Shown here: piece after piece, positions 38,357 to 49,740 of the stretch
How positions within the stretch are numbered: position 1 is the first letter of the stretch
Layout: every line of letters begins with the position of its first letter
Assembly: GCA_013397115.1 (NCBI GenBank)
Contig: VWZW01000470.1
Span: 1,195,318-1,259,317 of the forward strand
Direction of reading: 5' to 3'
DNA length: 64,000 bases
DNA from: Edolisoma coerulescens
Lineage: Eukaryota > Chordata > Aves > Passeriformes > Campephagidae
The notes under the pieces: model-generated
Told to the model about the DNA's origin: nothing
What the model saw: the letters and a program-made list of their open reading frames with translations, nothing else
Database searches by the model: none
Program-made: the position numbers and the translations under genes

Positions 38357-38441
38357 GAATCACAATATATGCTAAATTAGAAGGGATCCACAAGGAACAT
38401 GGAGTACAGCTCCTGGCTCTGCACAGGACCATCCCCAAGAG

Positions 38442-38690
38442 TCACACCACATGCCTGACACTGTTGTCCAAAGGTTTCTTGAAGTCAGACAGGCTTGGTG
38501 CTCTGGCCACTTCCCTGGAGAGCCTGTTCCATTGCTCAACCACCCTCTGGATGAAGAACCTTTTTCTAATATCCAACCTAAACCTCCCCTGGTACAACTT
38601 CAGTCCATTCCCTTGGGTCCTCTCACTGGCCACCACAGACATCAGGACCCGCCCCTCCTCTTCCCCTTGTGAGGAAGCTGTAGAGTGCAA
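38442..38690 (-). pseudogene. CR1 ORF2 C-terminal remnant
   Basis: An 82-codon open piece containing ASERTQGNGLKLYQGRFRLD, then IRKRFFIQRVVEQWNRL, the conserved tail of CR1 ORF2. Frame breaks separate it from the upstream piece at 38811-39125. A longer frame on the opposite strand (38215-38739) is an antisense shadow of this element. Confidence 0.85.
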
Positions 38691-38810
38691 TGAGGTCTTC
38701 CCTCAGTCTCCTTTTCTCCAGGCTGAACAGACCAAGTGACCTCAGCTGCTCCTCATATGGCTTCTCCTAAAGGCCCTTCACCATCTTCTTGGCCCTGCTT
38801 TGGACACTCC

Positions 38811-39125
38811 CTAATGGCTTAATGTCTTTTTTTTATATTGTGGCACCCAGAACTGCACACAGGGCTCGAGGTGAGGCCGCCCCAGTGCAGAGCAGAGCGG
38901 GACAATCCCCTCCCTTGCCTGGCTGGCGATGCTGTGCCTGATGCCCCCAGGACAGGGCTGGCCCTCCTGGCTGCCAGGGCACTGCTGACTCATGTTCAAC
39001 CTGCCACTGACCAGGGGCCCCAGGTCCCTTTTTGCTCTCCAGTCTCTTGTTCCCCAGTCTGTCTGTACATCCAGGGTTGTCCTACCTAGATGCAGAATCT
39101 GGCCCTTTCCCTTGTTGAACTTCAT
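38811..39125 (-). pseudogene. CR1 ORF2 remnant, region after the RT domain
   Basis: A 104-codon open piece with MKFNKGKGQILHLGR near its start, RLNMSQQCPG in the middle, and LCSALGRPHLEPCVQFWVPQ near the end, all characteristic of CR1 ORF2 between the RT domain and the C-terminus. It is a non-functional fragment. Confidence 0.88.
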
Positions 39126-39475
39126 ATGGTTGGTGATTGCCCACCCCTCTAATTTGTTGAGGTCTCTCTGCAGGACCTCCCTGCCTTTAAGGGAGTCAGC
39201 AGCTCCTCCAGTTTCGTGTCATCTGTGAACTTTCTCAGTATCCCTTCCAGTCCTGTGTTCAAGTTGTTTGTGAAGATGTTGAAGAGAACAGGGCTGAGAG
39301 TGGAGCCTTGTGGAATGCCACTGTCACCAATGTCACCAGTCTGATGTCACCCCATTCACTACAACCCTCTGTGCCCGACTGGTGAGCCAGTTGCTCAGCC
39401 ATTGCATGATGTGTTTGTCCATCTGTGTGCTGGACATTTTGTCCAGAAGGGAACTGTGAGAGATGGTATCAAAAG

Positions 39476-40034
39476 GGAGGCTCCTGTTTGCCTTGGGCCA
39501 ACCCAACATGCTGAAGGTTTTGGTGTCTCCTTTTCCTCCAATTTTTCCCCCTTCATCTTTTTGGATGTCACCAGTACGCTGAAGAACATATATTTCCCCA
39601 TCACAGTTCCCCTGGGATGTCTGGAAGCTGCAGAGAAGCCCTACATGCACATGACCAGAGCGCACACCTGGGCCAGGTCCAGAAAAGGGCGATATGGTTG
39701 ATGTGATGGTGCACTGACACTCTGACTCCACAGGGTAAACAGAGTCATTGTGGATATAGCCTGAATGAATAAGTTGAAAGCCTAGTCTGAGAGTTGTCAA
39801 TAAGATCTGAGTAGGTCTGACTGAAAATTTGCCATGTTATAGAAAAACGGATTTTTGCTAAGGTACCCCTTTATTATTTGCTGTCACCTTTGGATATCCA
39901 GGGTTGGACAATCCGAGGAGTTGCAGCCTTCCTAGAGAAAGTGTCTCATCAGGCAAGGGCTTTTCCAGGGGCCTTGGCAACTTCTCCGGGGCGATGGGCG
40001 ATTTCAGCAAGTGTAGTGACTTCTCAGCTACAAG
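39476..40034. other. Unexplained segment between a CR1 and an LTR-like piece
   Basis: CR1 similarity stops at about 39475. On the minus strand a frame that starts in this segment (39800) runs without a stop into the CR1 RT remnant down to 39333 (155 codons), but the part before FDTISHS is not CR1-like. A second minus-strand frame, 39858-40058, is rich in Pro, Leu and Lys. Its position next to the LTR-like piece would suit leftover internal retroviral sequence, but no gag, pol or env motif is visible. A relic of another repeat is equally possible. Confidence 0.4.
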
Positions 40035-40422
40035 TGTTAGCAGCTCTTTGGGATTCAACTCTTTGTGAAATCACCCAGGCAGAACTCTGAGACAGAGACA
40101 CAGGAGCCTTGCTTGGCAAATTCCACATGTAGCTTTATCCAGCAATCCCTGTGAAGAGAACCAGGAGCAATACTCCCTGAGGTCAGGGGTATGAACAGGG
40201 GTTTATATGGGAAACGCAGGGGGTGGGGTAGAAATCAGTTAGCCAATGGGACACTGACTATTACCATAAAGAAACAAGGCATGGTGTGAGTGGCTCTTTT
40301 CCTCACCATGACCAAGAGAAGGGTACTTATCTCTGAGGAGATTTGGCCCTCAGATGTTTCTCCTCCAAGGGAGTGCAGAAGGCTCCTGGCCAAGGGCTCA
40401 CAGCCCTCCACGATTTGCAACA
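40035..40422 (-). mobile_element. LTR-like segment (candidate)
   Basis: On the minus strand a CAAT box (ATTGG, 40247-40243), a TATA box (CCATATAAAC, 40210-40201) and a poly(A)-like GATAAA (40139-40134) occur in the order and spacing of a retroviral LTR. Possible ends are TGTTGCAA at 40422 and GCTAACA at 40035, giving TGTT...AACA. The flanking 6-mers (TACAAG, GGTGTG) do not match, so either the ends are wrong or the element is part of a rearranged provirus. The family is not recognised. Confidence 0.35.
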
Positions 40423-43400
40423 GGTGTGTACTTTCCACAGAAAATGGTGCTTCCTCGAAGAAGTGTGTGCTTGAATATAGAAACATTTTTGGTGGAAATA
40501 CTCTGCACTGTTCATGTAGTTGTAAGGGACCAGGTTGGCTTAGCCTTATTTGCTCCCCTGTGCACAGAAGTGCCCTTTGCCTTGAGTGCTGCAATAGGGA
40601 TTGGCCTCATGTTAGAGGCATCCAAGGTGGGAAGGTATGTCAGACGTACGTATGTGTGCACATGCACACCTTGATACAAACTCTTTTGTAGAGCTGTTGC
40701 ATTGGATTCAACTTGCCTTTAGAGCCAGAGGAGCCACAAGGGGCTGCAAGAGTGTGAGCCATTAGCACGAGGGTGGAACACGAGGCATCAGGGCAAGGCC
40801 AGGAGAGGGCAAAAGCAGAAGCCAGTAGGGCAGTAAAAACACTTTAGTCTCTATTACTTTCTTTCCCCCCTTCTCCCTTGAGTCAACATCTGACAGTTCT
40901 TCCTGGAAGTTACAGGTCAGTTGATTTTTATTTTCTCCTGTCAGCTAAGCTGTGTTCTGGCTCTGCCTAAAGTTGCTGTGATTCACCATTCATTCTCTTG
41001 AAAAATGCCCAGTACCTCAGGACTTTCCCACCATGTGAGGCACAGTCTGATGTTACAGAATGCATGGCGGTAATGTGATTCTAGGCCCGTGCTTCAAAAT
41101 AAAGTGTTTTGGGTTTGAGTCATGACTTTCTTGTAGTTAATTGTTGCTACAAGATCTCAGTTTTCTAGACAATGGTTTCTTCAGGAAAAAGTTTGAAGGA
41201 GTGCAGCAAAAAACCAAAAGTGGACAAAAATATTTCAGCTAAGTTGGCTTAATAAGCACTTGTATGAGGGACAAATTGGGAGGATGTAAACACAAGAGAA
41301 GGAGGATTTTGTTTTTTGATTCTGAGAAGTACTTAAAAGAAAACCTCAAATGATAGCCCTGGTGAAAGTCTTAGTAAGGTATATAAGGCATGCAGTTGTA
41401 GGATAAAACTGGATAAATAAATAGATTCTTAAGGAGTCTTTCTCCTGGGGTTTTCAAAAAAGGACTGCTTATTTCACAACCTTTGCAAAACCACAAAAGC
41501 AGATTGTACAAGTTAATAATTATGCTTCAGGTCTGCTTTTTTCCAGGAGTGGTCTATGGAGAGTACAAGTGGGCCCTGGCTTAGCAAGTGAGCACTTGCA
41601 CTCTGATCTGAGCTCTTGCTGGCAGCGGGCTCCGGCCCTTGTACAGCTGTCAGCAAAGTCTGTGTGTGGTGGCTGAGCAGGGCAGCACCTGTGCTGTGGC
41701 TGTTTCTCTGTGCGCCATTGTGTCAGGAGGCCAATTCTGTCCCATGTCTGGAGATGAAATGGAGGTATAATGAGCAATGCCATACAGCCAGCAACATTTT
41801 AAACAAATAACACCTTTTTCTTCATATGGATTTTATCTGAGCAAGCTTCTATAGCTGGTATGTGGAAGTGTTAAAGCCATTTTCATGTGGGTGTGTTTCT
41901 AACTGGGTATTGTATAATTCCTTCTTTTATGTTGCTGAAAGCATACTGTATCTTGCTAGAAGAACTGTTTAGTATGCTTCAGGACTCAGAAACTAATCTT
42001 GAAGTCTAGCCTTGAAGGGTATGATCTATTGCAATTAGAAATGTATTGCTTTGCAATTACTATTACCACTTGTTTTTACCTGCAGGCATAGAAATAAATA
42101 CCTGTTGCCTGTGGATATTTATACCCTCTAAATTCCTGCAAAGAAGCCAGTCCTAATTTCTACAGCTCTGTTGGGGTAAAGCTGATGCCTCTAAGTATGC
42201 CTCGCATCTGCTGAAAAGTACCATAAGCAACCACATCTGGGTTGTAACTATGATCATGCAATTACTGTCATCTGTCTGCATCAAAAAGTTAGAAAATAAA
42301 CATATTTAGAACACCAATCTGATCTGAAAAGTCTGAAGATTGCTGCAGTAATGTAGTTGTGGACATTTTATGTGATTTCTTCATCTGGAGAATATTGATG
42401 CCTAGGCGTTTTGTTTGTAATTCACTCTTCAGCAATACTGGAGAATGATGTCAGAGTTACTATGTCTGTGTCATCTCTTGCTCTTGTGTATGATAACCAA
42501 ATGTCGTCAGTATTGTATTTTTGGATATACCAGAAATTAATAAAGATCAATCAATTAGTAGATAAGGATGATTACGTCGGTGTTCATGTAGGTGCTGGCT
42601 CAGGAGTGGTGAATCACTTAGATCTCTGTGAGACGCTGTTTGAGTGGCATGTCCAGGGAGCAGTTTAACAAGTCTGCTATGGCAGCCACTTCACCATACA
42701 GCGGTCCTGATCCAGCAGAAGAAAAGGGGACAGGAACAAGGTGTAGCTGGTCCCCAGCTCTGCCCCGTTTAGCAGTGTGGTACGAAGGAGTCCAGGGGGT
42801 TGATTAAAGCTAGGTCTTCATAGGACTCTTGGGAGAATGAAGGCAAATTATTTACTATGAAGCCCATAAAGAGCGTTTGGATGTCTTTGCTGTTCTGTAT
42901 CAGTTAGTCCATGGGCTGGATGGTGTTTTCAGGCTATAGGCTGAAATGGGGAGACAAAGCTGATGTGGGTTAAAAATATTCCCTGCCCCACCTTGCTCTT
43001 TGCCTGTTTTTGCAGACTTGGGTAAACCAAACATCCCAGGTCACCATGTGCTCCCTTACACCATCAGTACAGTTTAGGGGGTGAGGGTCTGTGCATGGGG
43101 CTGGGAGTGCAGAAGGATCATTGGCCCTGAGCCCTTCTGAAGGAAACCACCGTAGACCAGACTTGTTCCCTTTCCCATTCATGTAAGTCTAGAACAAGTC
43201 TATCACAGTTGGCCAGGGCTGGTGTAGCAGAAAGCTGAAATTATCCCATGTCAGAAGCTGCAGGATTTGATGGATATTTTCAGACCCAATGTAGAGGTTG
43301 TTTAACCACCTAAAAGCAGATGGTGGCATTCACTGAGAGCTGTGTGTGAAGCGAAACGACTCTCTCAGATCCTGCCTGGGCTGACTACTGCCAGACAAGA

Positions 43401-45884
43401 CTGGAGACAGTACAGTGGCACTTGTTGGGATTTGTTTGTGGGAGCAAAATCTGGCATTATTCAGCATGTGTTGGGAGTACATGCTGGGGATCAAAGTGTC
43501 TTGTAAACAGTTAGTTTGATTGGAGTTAAAGGAGTTCGCCTTTAAAACAAGACATAAAGGGAGGAGAATTTGCTTTGTTACTTACAGTGAGTTAAGGGGG
43601 ATGGCATCTCCTGGCTGTTGCTTGCTAACCAGATACCGTAAGGAAATGAAATTGAGCAATAAGGGACTGCTGTGTGCACCATATACTTGTCAGGTTAGTG
43701 TGCAATGCTGGATTGAGGAGCGGTGGGATGCAGCTTTTTGCCAGAGAAACATTTTGAATGAGTGGTTCGATGGATTTCATCACCTCATCTAGTTATTCTC
43801 TCTTTAATTTCAAATTTTCAAACAAAACCTTTGACGTCGAGCTAAAAGTGGCAATAAAATTCTTTTTAAAAAAGAAATTAATAGGATTTTTAAAGTAAAA
43901 TTTGAAATTGTATCCTTTGCAAACCTATTCTTGAGTGGGCTGTAGGCCTTACTGGAATCCTGTTCAGCTCTCTATGTGTTTAGGATGCCGACTGGTAACA
44001 ACTGATAGAAACAGATCCTTCTCAAATTGTGCCTTGTAAATCCTACAAATGTAAAAATACGTATCTCTTCCTATCAGATATCACAGACATACATATCCCG
44101 ACATCACAGTGTTCCTTGAATCCTACACAGCAATATAGTTTAGGAGATTTTTTTTATTGTTTGAGGGAGGATCATCGTGCTATGAGCCATACATACCACA
44201 AAGCAGAGTAAAATTTCTTTTGTACAGTAGCAAAAGAGATTTCCTGCTGATAGGTGAATGTAGGAGATATAAATACAAGAGCAAGGTTAACACGAGTGAC
44301 ACATACACTTTCATCTTTCTCACTCAGTTAATCAGATCCTGCTGGCTTTTCCAAGGGAGCTGAAATTTTCCATGGGCCATGCCTTGAAGTGGCCCGCTGT
44401 ACTTTGGGTTCCCAGGGTCCCCCACACGTGGGAAGAGAGGGAAAATCCATGTTGAACTTGAAAGGTGGAAACACCAGGGGAAGGTATAGTCTTCTTGCTC
44501 TGCTCTTCACTGTGTCCCATTTTCCTCCTCTCTTCTGAACGACCCAAAATTGCCTCCTGCCCAGTGCAAGTGGGAGATGGCTACACATTCCTGAAACCAC
44601 CCATCACTCCCACCAGTGATGTTTGCTTGACATACACATACACAACATAGCTGCAGGAGCTGCAGCTTTGCTTGGCTTGCAGCATTACTCATCAGCAAAG
44701 AGAAAAACTTGCTACGTGTCCTACAATGATGAAGTCTGCTCTGTGGTTTTGTATAAACAGTTCTCTTATTGCATCCTCTCACACATGATTGTTCTGAAGT
44801 ACTTAAGTAATATGAAATTATCTTCAATATAGCTGTCACAGGTGAAAAAAGCCTACAGTGTGTTTATGATGCAGTTCAAGCTACTCATTGATTTCTGGAC
44901 CTACTGTAGCCCTTCAGGGCATATCTCAAAGCCAAGCAATGTCCTTGAGAGCTGGCTGTTGTATCTGGATTTCTGAATGAGGTGGAAGAAGTGCTTCAAA
45001 ACCTTTGTATGACCTGACCATAGAGTCTGACTTCTCCCTTTGAGGGTAATTTGTATGTCCCCTGTGAAGAGGCGATTCTGTAATGCTATGAGTTTGGTTA
45101 TCTGAAGACAATATAAACAGGCTGGATATCAGGGACTGTCTTAGCTACTAGGACGTGATGAATTGAGGCATGCTCCCCTGTTTGCCAGAACACTTATTTC
45201 TCCAAAGTTATTTCCTTCTAGGCAGGGGAGCTCACTAGAGTTGCAGAGCCACACATTTTAGAAAAATGGTAGTGTATTGGCATCACTGCTTGTTCTTGGA
45301 CTTGCAGGCACATAAAGTTAGCCTGCCAGGCGGTGCTAATAATACCTGGCTCATTCTGGGGAAATTGCAAACTATTTCTCATTAACAGGAGAATTATTAT
45401 TGTCTGCAGCTTTTTGGTGTAGAATTGGAGCTGCAAGGTATGAATTAGCATACCAAAGTCTCTTTTAAAAAAAATTGGATCATTCTCCAAGAGCTTTCTA
45501 GCTCTTGGGCAAAACTGTGTCTCTTCTTATTTGGGGATCTGTCTACCGCACTGAGGTCTTGGTAGGTGGACACTGGGACTTGTCCTGTGCTCCAAGGGCC
45601 AGCAGAACAATACCCAAGACTGGTACAGTATCAGATTTGTTGGCTATTCTTGTTTGGGATGAAAATCATATTTCTGTTCCTTCCAACTTGGAAAGGCTTC
45701 TTCCAGTAGAAGCAATTTCCCAAGAGACATAACTTTTTTTCATTTCTGGCCTAGGAGGGAGAATGCCAAGGGATGCTTCTTCCACCCAGTCCTGAACACT
45801 CTGTCTGTAGATGAGGTTTAGTGAACAGCAAATAGTGACAGGAATTAAGAAACATGGATAGTCACTGACTCCAGTGCACTGCTT
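40423..45884. other. Unique non-coding sequence, no gene seen
   Basis: GC-richer parts at about 40720-40830 and 41560-41720 hold only short frames. A perfect 26-bp purine-pyrimidine alternation is at 40644-40669. No exon, RNA gene or repeat family was recognised. Frames of 60-110 codons on both strands have no protein-family features. Confidence 0.55.
40644..40669. repeat. Alternating purine-pyrimidine tract (Z-DNA-prone)
   Basis: Twenty-six consecutive bases strictly alternate purine and pyrimidine (ACGTACGTATG followed by TGTGCACATGCACAC), including near-palindromic GTGCACATGCAC. Such tracts can adopt left-handed Z-DNA. The 15-mer TGTGCACATGCACAC also occurs near 37776. Confidence 0.75.
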
Positions 45885-45990
45885 TTCTTCTCTGTGCTTC
45901 AACATCTTCATTTCTAGAAGGGGATAAAACTATTCTGATCCACCTCTGTAAAATATTTTGTGATCCTTAGCTGAATTTTGTATTTTATTT
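45885..45990 (+). mobile_element. MIR-like SINE relic (candidate)
   Basis: TCTCTGTGCTTCAACATCTT, GAAGGGGATAAAACTATTCTG, then CACCTCTGTAAAATATTTTG follow the order of the 3' half of MIR/CORE-SINE elements (a TCTGTGCCTCAGTTTCC-like part, a GGGGATAATA-like part, then a tail). Divergence is high and no tRNA-derived head can be seen. Confidence 0.4.
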
Positions 45991-46147
45991 CTTCTGCTGT
46001 TCCTAATCCTCTGACAATAAATTATGAAAGGGGAGAAAAAGGAGCAAATATACATAGATTTATTTTCCTTGAGCACATAAGGATATATACATTTTCAGTG
46101 GACATATGGATTCCACCCTTTTGATCAGAATAGAGAAAAACATTTCT

Positions 46148-46203
46148 TTCAATGGGATTGCTAGGAAACTGTCTCTTCAATGGGTTTGCTAGGAAAGTGT
46201 CCT
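46148..46203 (+). repeat. Two-copy 28-bp tandem duplication
   Basis: The units 46148-46175 and 46176-46203 both read TTCAATGGG(A/T)TTGCTAGGAAA, with differences at two internal bases and at the last few bases. They abut exactly. This is an old local duplication with no known function. Confidence 0.85.
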
Positions 46204-47989
46204 CAGTTACAGGCTTTGTAGTGAAACACTGGTTTAATGCTTTTGTAGTCTGGAGAACACATACTATGATCAGAGCTGCCAAAAAAGAGGCAATATGTAT
46301 AATATAAATATTAAAAAAAATAAAATTCAGCTTCTTAAAATTATATACAAAGAAAATTTAAACTGGTTTGTTGTAGCTTTTGAGTATTCATTAGTTATTT
46401 CTCTCACCACCTTTTAAGTATTTTTAAATGTTAGTTTTATCTGCCCATTTTCCTTTCTTCTATGGATTAAAAGTGGAGAGGAAAAAGGAATAGAGAAGTC
46501 CAAAAACTGGAAAAGTGAAAAATTGTTTTACTTGACAACCCCAAAAAATTATAAAATGAAAAATGTATAAGAAATAATTTGTTTCTGGGGAGACAGTAAT
46601 TTTTCATGTTCTAAAGTTTCAGATAAAACTTTGATTCGCCCTAACGATGTCTAAAGCACCAAAACCCATGCCCCCAAGTCACAGCATGGGCATACCCAGA
46701 GCCTTGCAGTATCATTTCTGCAGGAGAATTAGCATTCTGCATAACAGATGCCAGAGCAGTGAGGTCAGGTTTCAAAGTGAGAAGGAAGTGTAGGTGCCCC
46801 AAAATCGAAATTGTGTGTATGGGTTAGATGTAACCAGCCTGGAAAGTTGTATGGTTCAGTTATTCCTTTAACCCTTTATTGATTAATGTATTTAGCTCAT
46901 TGCAGAGGTAAAGTGACCATTTCTGAACAGCGTGTGACACATAGCCACCTTTCCTGTTTCTACTGGTTTCAAAACTGATTCTGTGTTGGCTCTGCCACTA
47001 GTGGTCAAGTTCATAAATGAACAGTATTCTATTCTGTGTATGTATATGTATCTGTAGATTTCTGTATGTATTTTAAGAGGCTATGGGGTTCCCCCTTCTT
47101 TTAGCTCTTCAGAAATACATATCTTTTTAAAATGGGCTGCTTTTGCTGCAAAGCAAGGGCTTGTCCCCAGTATCTCTGCTGCTGTAACACCCTCATGGGA
47201 GAAGGTTTGTGGAAACTGGTATCACCATTAGAAAAGATGGATGTTTTAATGTTAACTTGTTAATGTGCTCTTCTGGCAAGAGATGTTCCATTTCTGATTC
47301 CACCACAGGTTTCATGTATGAACATGAGTGAACACTTAGGTCTATACTCACATGAGTCCACTGAAGCAGCTAACACCTGTAAAGGTCTGACTTCATCTCT
47401 CAGCTCCTTTAAGCCTAAGCAGTATGTAAGCGCATAAAGGATTTTTTATTAAAATGTATCAAGGCCCTCAAATAATGCTGTATTAGAGAGTCAGAGAAGC
47501 TGAAATTTGTCCTCCTGAGAGTTGATGTCTGGATGCAGGTTTGTGCAAGCATTTTTTGTCTTTCTCAGTGCTTCCAGATGGTGAAACAGTGTGGAGCACA
47601 GTTGGGAAAAGGGGATAGTTTTCTGATGTCGTATTTGTTATGCATTCTTCTGGCCACTTTCTAACTGGTCAGCAGTTATGGTTTGGACTGCAAAAGCTGA
47701 AAGTAAGTAGAGAAATTCCACTGATAATCAGTGTGCTTTCAAGAGACATATTCTTAGAAGAAGCAATGATGGGGGAAGGGGTGTGTGGCAAGTTACAAAT
47801 GAACATGAGTGACTCCTTTAGAGTTGCACAAAATTAACAGAAATGAGATCTCTAGTTACTGAAGAGAATCTTCTGTACTGAGATAGCTATTAAAATAAAA
47901 CAATCAGAGATTATGGCACATGAGAGTCTTTTTAATTGTTAATTTGCCCACTTCAAAATGACCATACAGTGAAATCTCTGTCTTTTTAA
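46204..47989. other. Unique non-coding sequence, no gene seen
   Basis: Very AT-rich from 46300 to 46620. No repeat family, RNA gene or exon was recognised. Confidence 0.55.
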
Positions 47990-48500
47990 ATAACATTGTT
48001 TTCCTTAAAATTGGTTTCCCTTTTCAGGCGTTATCTTTCTGAGAGCACTGTGGTGATATTGTTGGGAATTATCTATCCCACACTGAGGAGAGCCTATCTG
48101 AGGCTAACACAGTCCTTGCAAAGTGCAAGGTAATTAACCATTCTCCTCCCCCTATTTATCTTGATTTTTGCTTCCATCTAGTTGTTTTTCACGCTTGTAA
48201 AGTATAATTTGCATGAAGTTTTGGCGCTTTCTTCCTACACAACCCCTCACTCTCTGGTCTTTATCTCCGTATCACTGCAATGAGCTGAGAGCGAATTATC
48301 CCGGAGTAAAGGTGGGTGAACTGCTCTGCCTGTGCACAGCAACTCTGAAGACAATGGAGCACAGCATCCACGATTGACACAATTCTCACTTACAGAGACA
48401 TTTTGTATGCTAATGAACCTCTGATGGCAAGACCAGACTTTTTTGCTGCTAATTCTGGCAATGTCTATCTCTGATGGAAACCTAATTTCCACCCACAAAG
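47990..48500. promoter_or_regulatory. Candidate conserved regulatory block
   Basis: This is the most motif-dense unique block in the window. A perfect inverted repeat CCTTGCA-AAG-TGCAAGG (48114-48130) is followed by TAATTAACC. A POU octamer ATTTGCAT lies at 48207-48214, an E2F-type TTTGGCGC at 48220-48227, CpG-containing AGCGAATTATCCCGG at about 48289-48303, and a POU-type ATGCTAAT at 48407-48414. There is no long open frame. It resembles developmental enhancers that are conserved among vertebrates. This is inference and needs alignment. Confidence 0.35.
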
Positions 48501-49599
48501 ATCTTCACTGTAAAGGAGTGTGCAAAGAATGATGCTGAGTACTGATGTGACTCTTCTCTTGGCTTCTCTTCTATGTTTTGCCCACAGCCAGGAAAATAGA
48601 GCCTCTAGACCAAAGCACTTGGCACCTGGTATTTCCTTTAAAGTACTTCTATAAGCCAGGCTCCTTTCACCACTCAGTTCCTCAAAGGAACTTCTCTTTA
48701 AAGCAGTCACTGCTTCCTTTGTAATTAAGCCACAAGGCATAGCAGCATAGCCAGGAAACATTGACCCAAAAGCTGCTAAGTGTTGATGGTCAAGAGCAGG
48801 CAGCTGCCATGACACGGCAACATTTGACATGAGTAAAAAGGGGTTTGGTTGCATTTTTTTGTTGTTTTAGGCAACGTAAAACAAAGCAAACACAGAGGTA
48901 CAGTGAGATTCAGGTACCTGTATTTACACATGCTGTATCACATGCAAGTCATGACTCTGCTGTGTAGCTTTGCAGAAGGTTGAATGCTCAGAGCAATTGT
49001 TTCTAGCCTGCTCTTAGCTCAAAGTCTGTGGCTTTCATTTCGGACGCAAAGAAGAGCTGATGAGAGCCATAGTTTGTTTCTCCCAACTAGGTCAGCTGAT
49101 TTAATTAGAGACTCTGCGTCTCCCTCCATGTCTTACTTCCCCAGGCTACCCAACTGTTTGAATAGATAATCCCAATTCCTAATAATTACAGCTGCAATAT
49201 TATATATTTTGCAGCGATAACTCTTTCAACTGAAAATTTAGAGCTGCCAGTTACATCCTCTTGTATTAGCTTCATATCACTAGGCATAGCCTGGCTTTTC
49301 TTTTCTTACCTTGCTTTGCCGTGCACAGCTTTTCCCAGGACTGCCAAAGCACTGGCCTGCAGAGGTGTCATTCAACACCAAACCAGACGGGGTGGTGGGA
49401 CCACTGTGGGGATTCGTGCATTTCTGTTTCAAAATAGGTTATGGCAGTTTGACTGGTGGCTCTACATCTGCAGGTGCAAGTTAATCTGATATTAGCCAGG
49501 CTTCAACTGATTTAATAATGTTCACACCCAAAGTTGGTTTAATTAACTTGGATTTAGACCAGTGCGTAAGAGGGGACATGTCGGTTTGGTTATTAATCA
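48501..49599. other. Unique non-coding sequence, possible regulatory DNA near 49.5 kb
   Basis: The part at 49437-49570 contains the palindrome TTAATTAA (49539-49546) and TAATAATG, with a texture similar to the block at 48 kb. A 129-codon minus-strand frame at 48465-48854 has no family resemblance. No repeat or exon is supported. Confidence 0.5.
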
Positions 49600-49740
49600 A
49601 AGGAGTAGGAGCCAGCAGATCTATCTCTCCTCCCTTTCAAGCTCTCCAATAGATTAATGATGTGACCTTGGGCAGATCTCCAGGCATGTTTTTGCCTTGC
49701 TCTCCTTGGCCTGGATATAATCAATTTCTCAGAATAGATG
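49600..49740 (+). mobile_element. MIR-like SINE relic (candidate)
   Basis: GATGTGACCTTGGGCAGATCT at about 49659-49679 matches the conserved core of MIR/CORE-SINEs (a TGTGACCTTGGGCAAGTC-like part). A GGAGTAGGAGCCAGCAGATC segment about 55 bp upstream could be the preceding part. Only the core is convincing. Confidence 0.4.

Larger units (their letters stand above)
38357..39475 (-). mobile_element. CR1 LINE, 5'-truncated copy (minus strand)
   Basis: Read from 39475 down to 38357, this is the last part of the CR1 reverse-transcriptase domain, the ORF2 C-terminus and the 3' UTR. The RT part has FDTISHSSLLDK (about 39440-39473), NWLTSRAQRVVVNGV, and the catalytic-type FxDD box as FTDDTKL (39210-39233), where CR1 usually has FADD. 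Then come MKFNKGKGQILHLGR, RLNMSQQCPG, RPHLEPCVQFWVPQY and FRLDIRKRFF with HWNRL-like EQWNRLSREV. Frame breaks lie between these pieces, so no active enzyme remains. The 3' end (38357) keeps only a degenerate form of the ATTCTATG repeat. Similarity to CR1 stops abruptly at about 39475, where unrelated sequence begins. By eye it is about 95% identical to the 8829-9602 copy over a 138-bp test stretch. Confidence 0.93.

Noticed and set aside
38215..38739. 174-codon open frame on +
   Set aside because: It lies antisense to the CR1 copy. The protein reading on the minus strand is recognisable CR1 ORF2, so the plus frame is a shadow.
48028..48129. Segment between TTTTCAG and AAG|GTAATT that is open in one frame
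   Set aside because: Only 33 codons, a weak donor, and the frame is open upstream of the acceptor too. The sequence fits better as part of the regulatory-like block.
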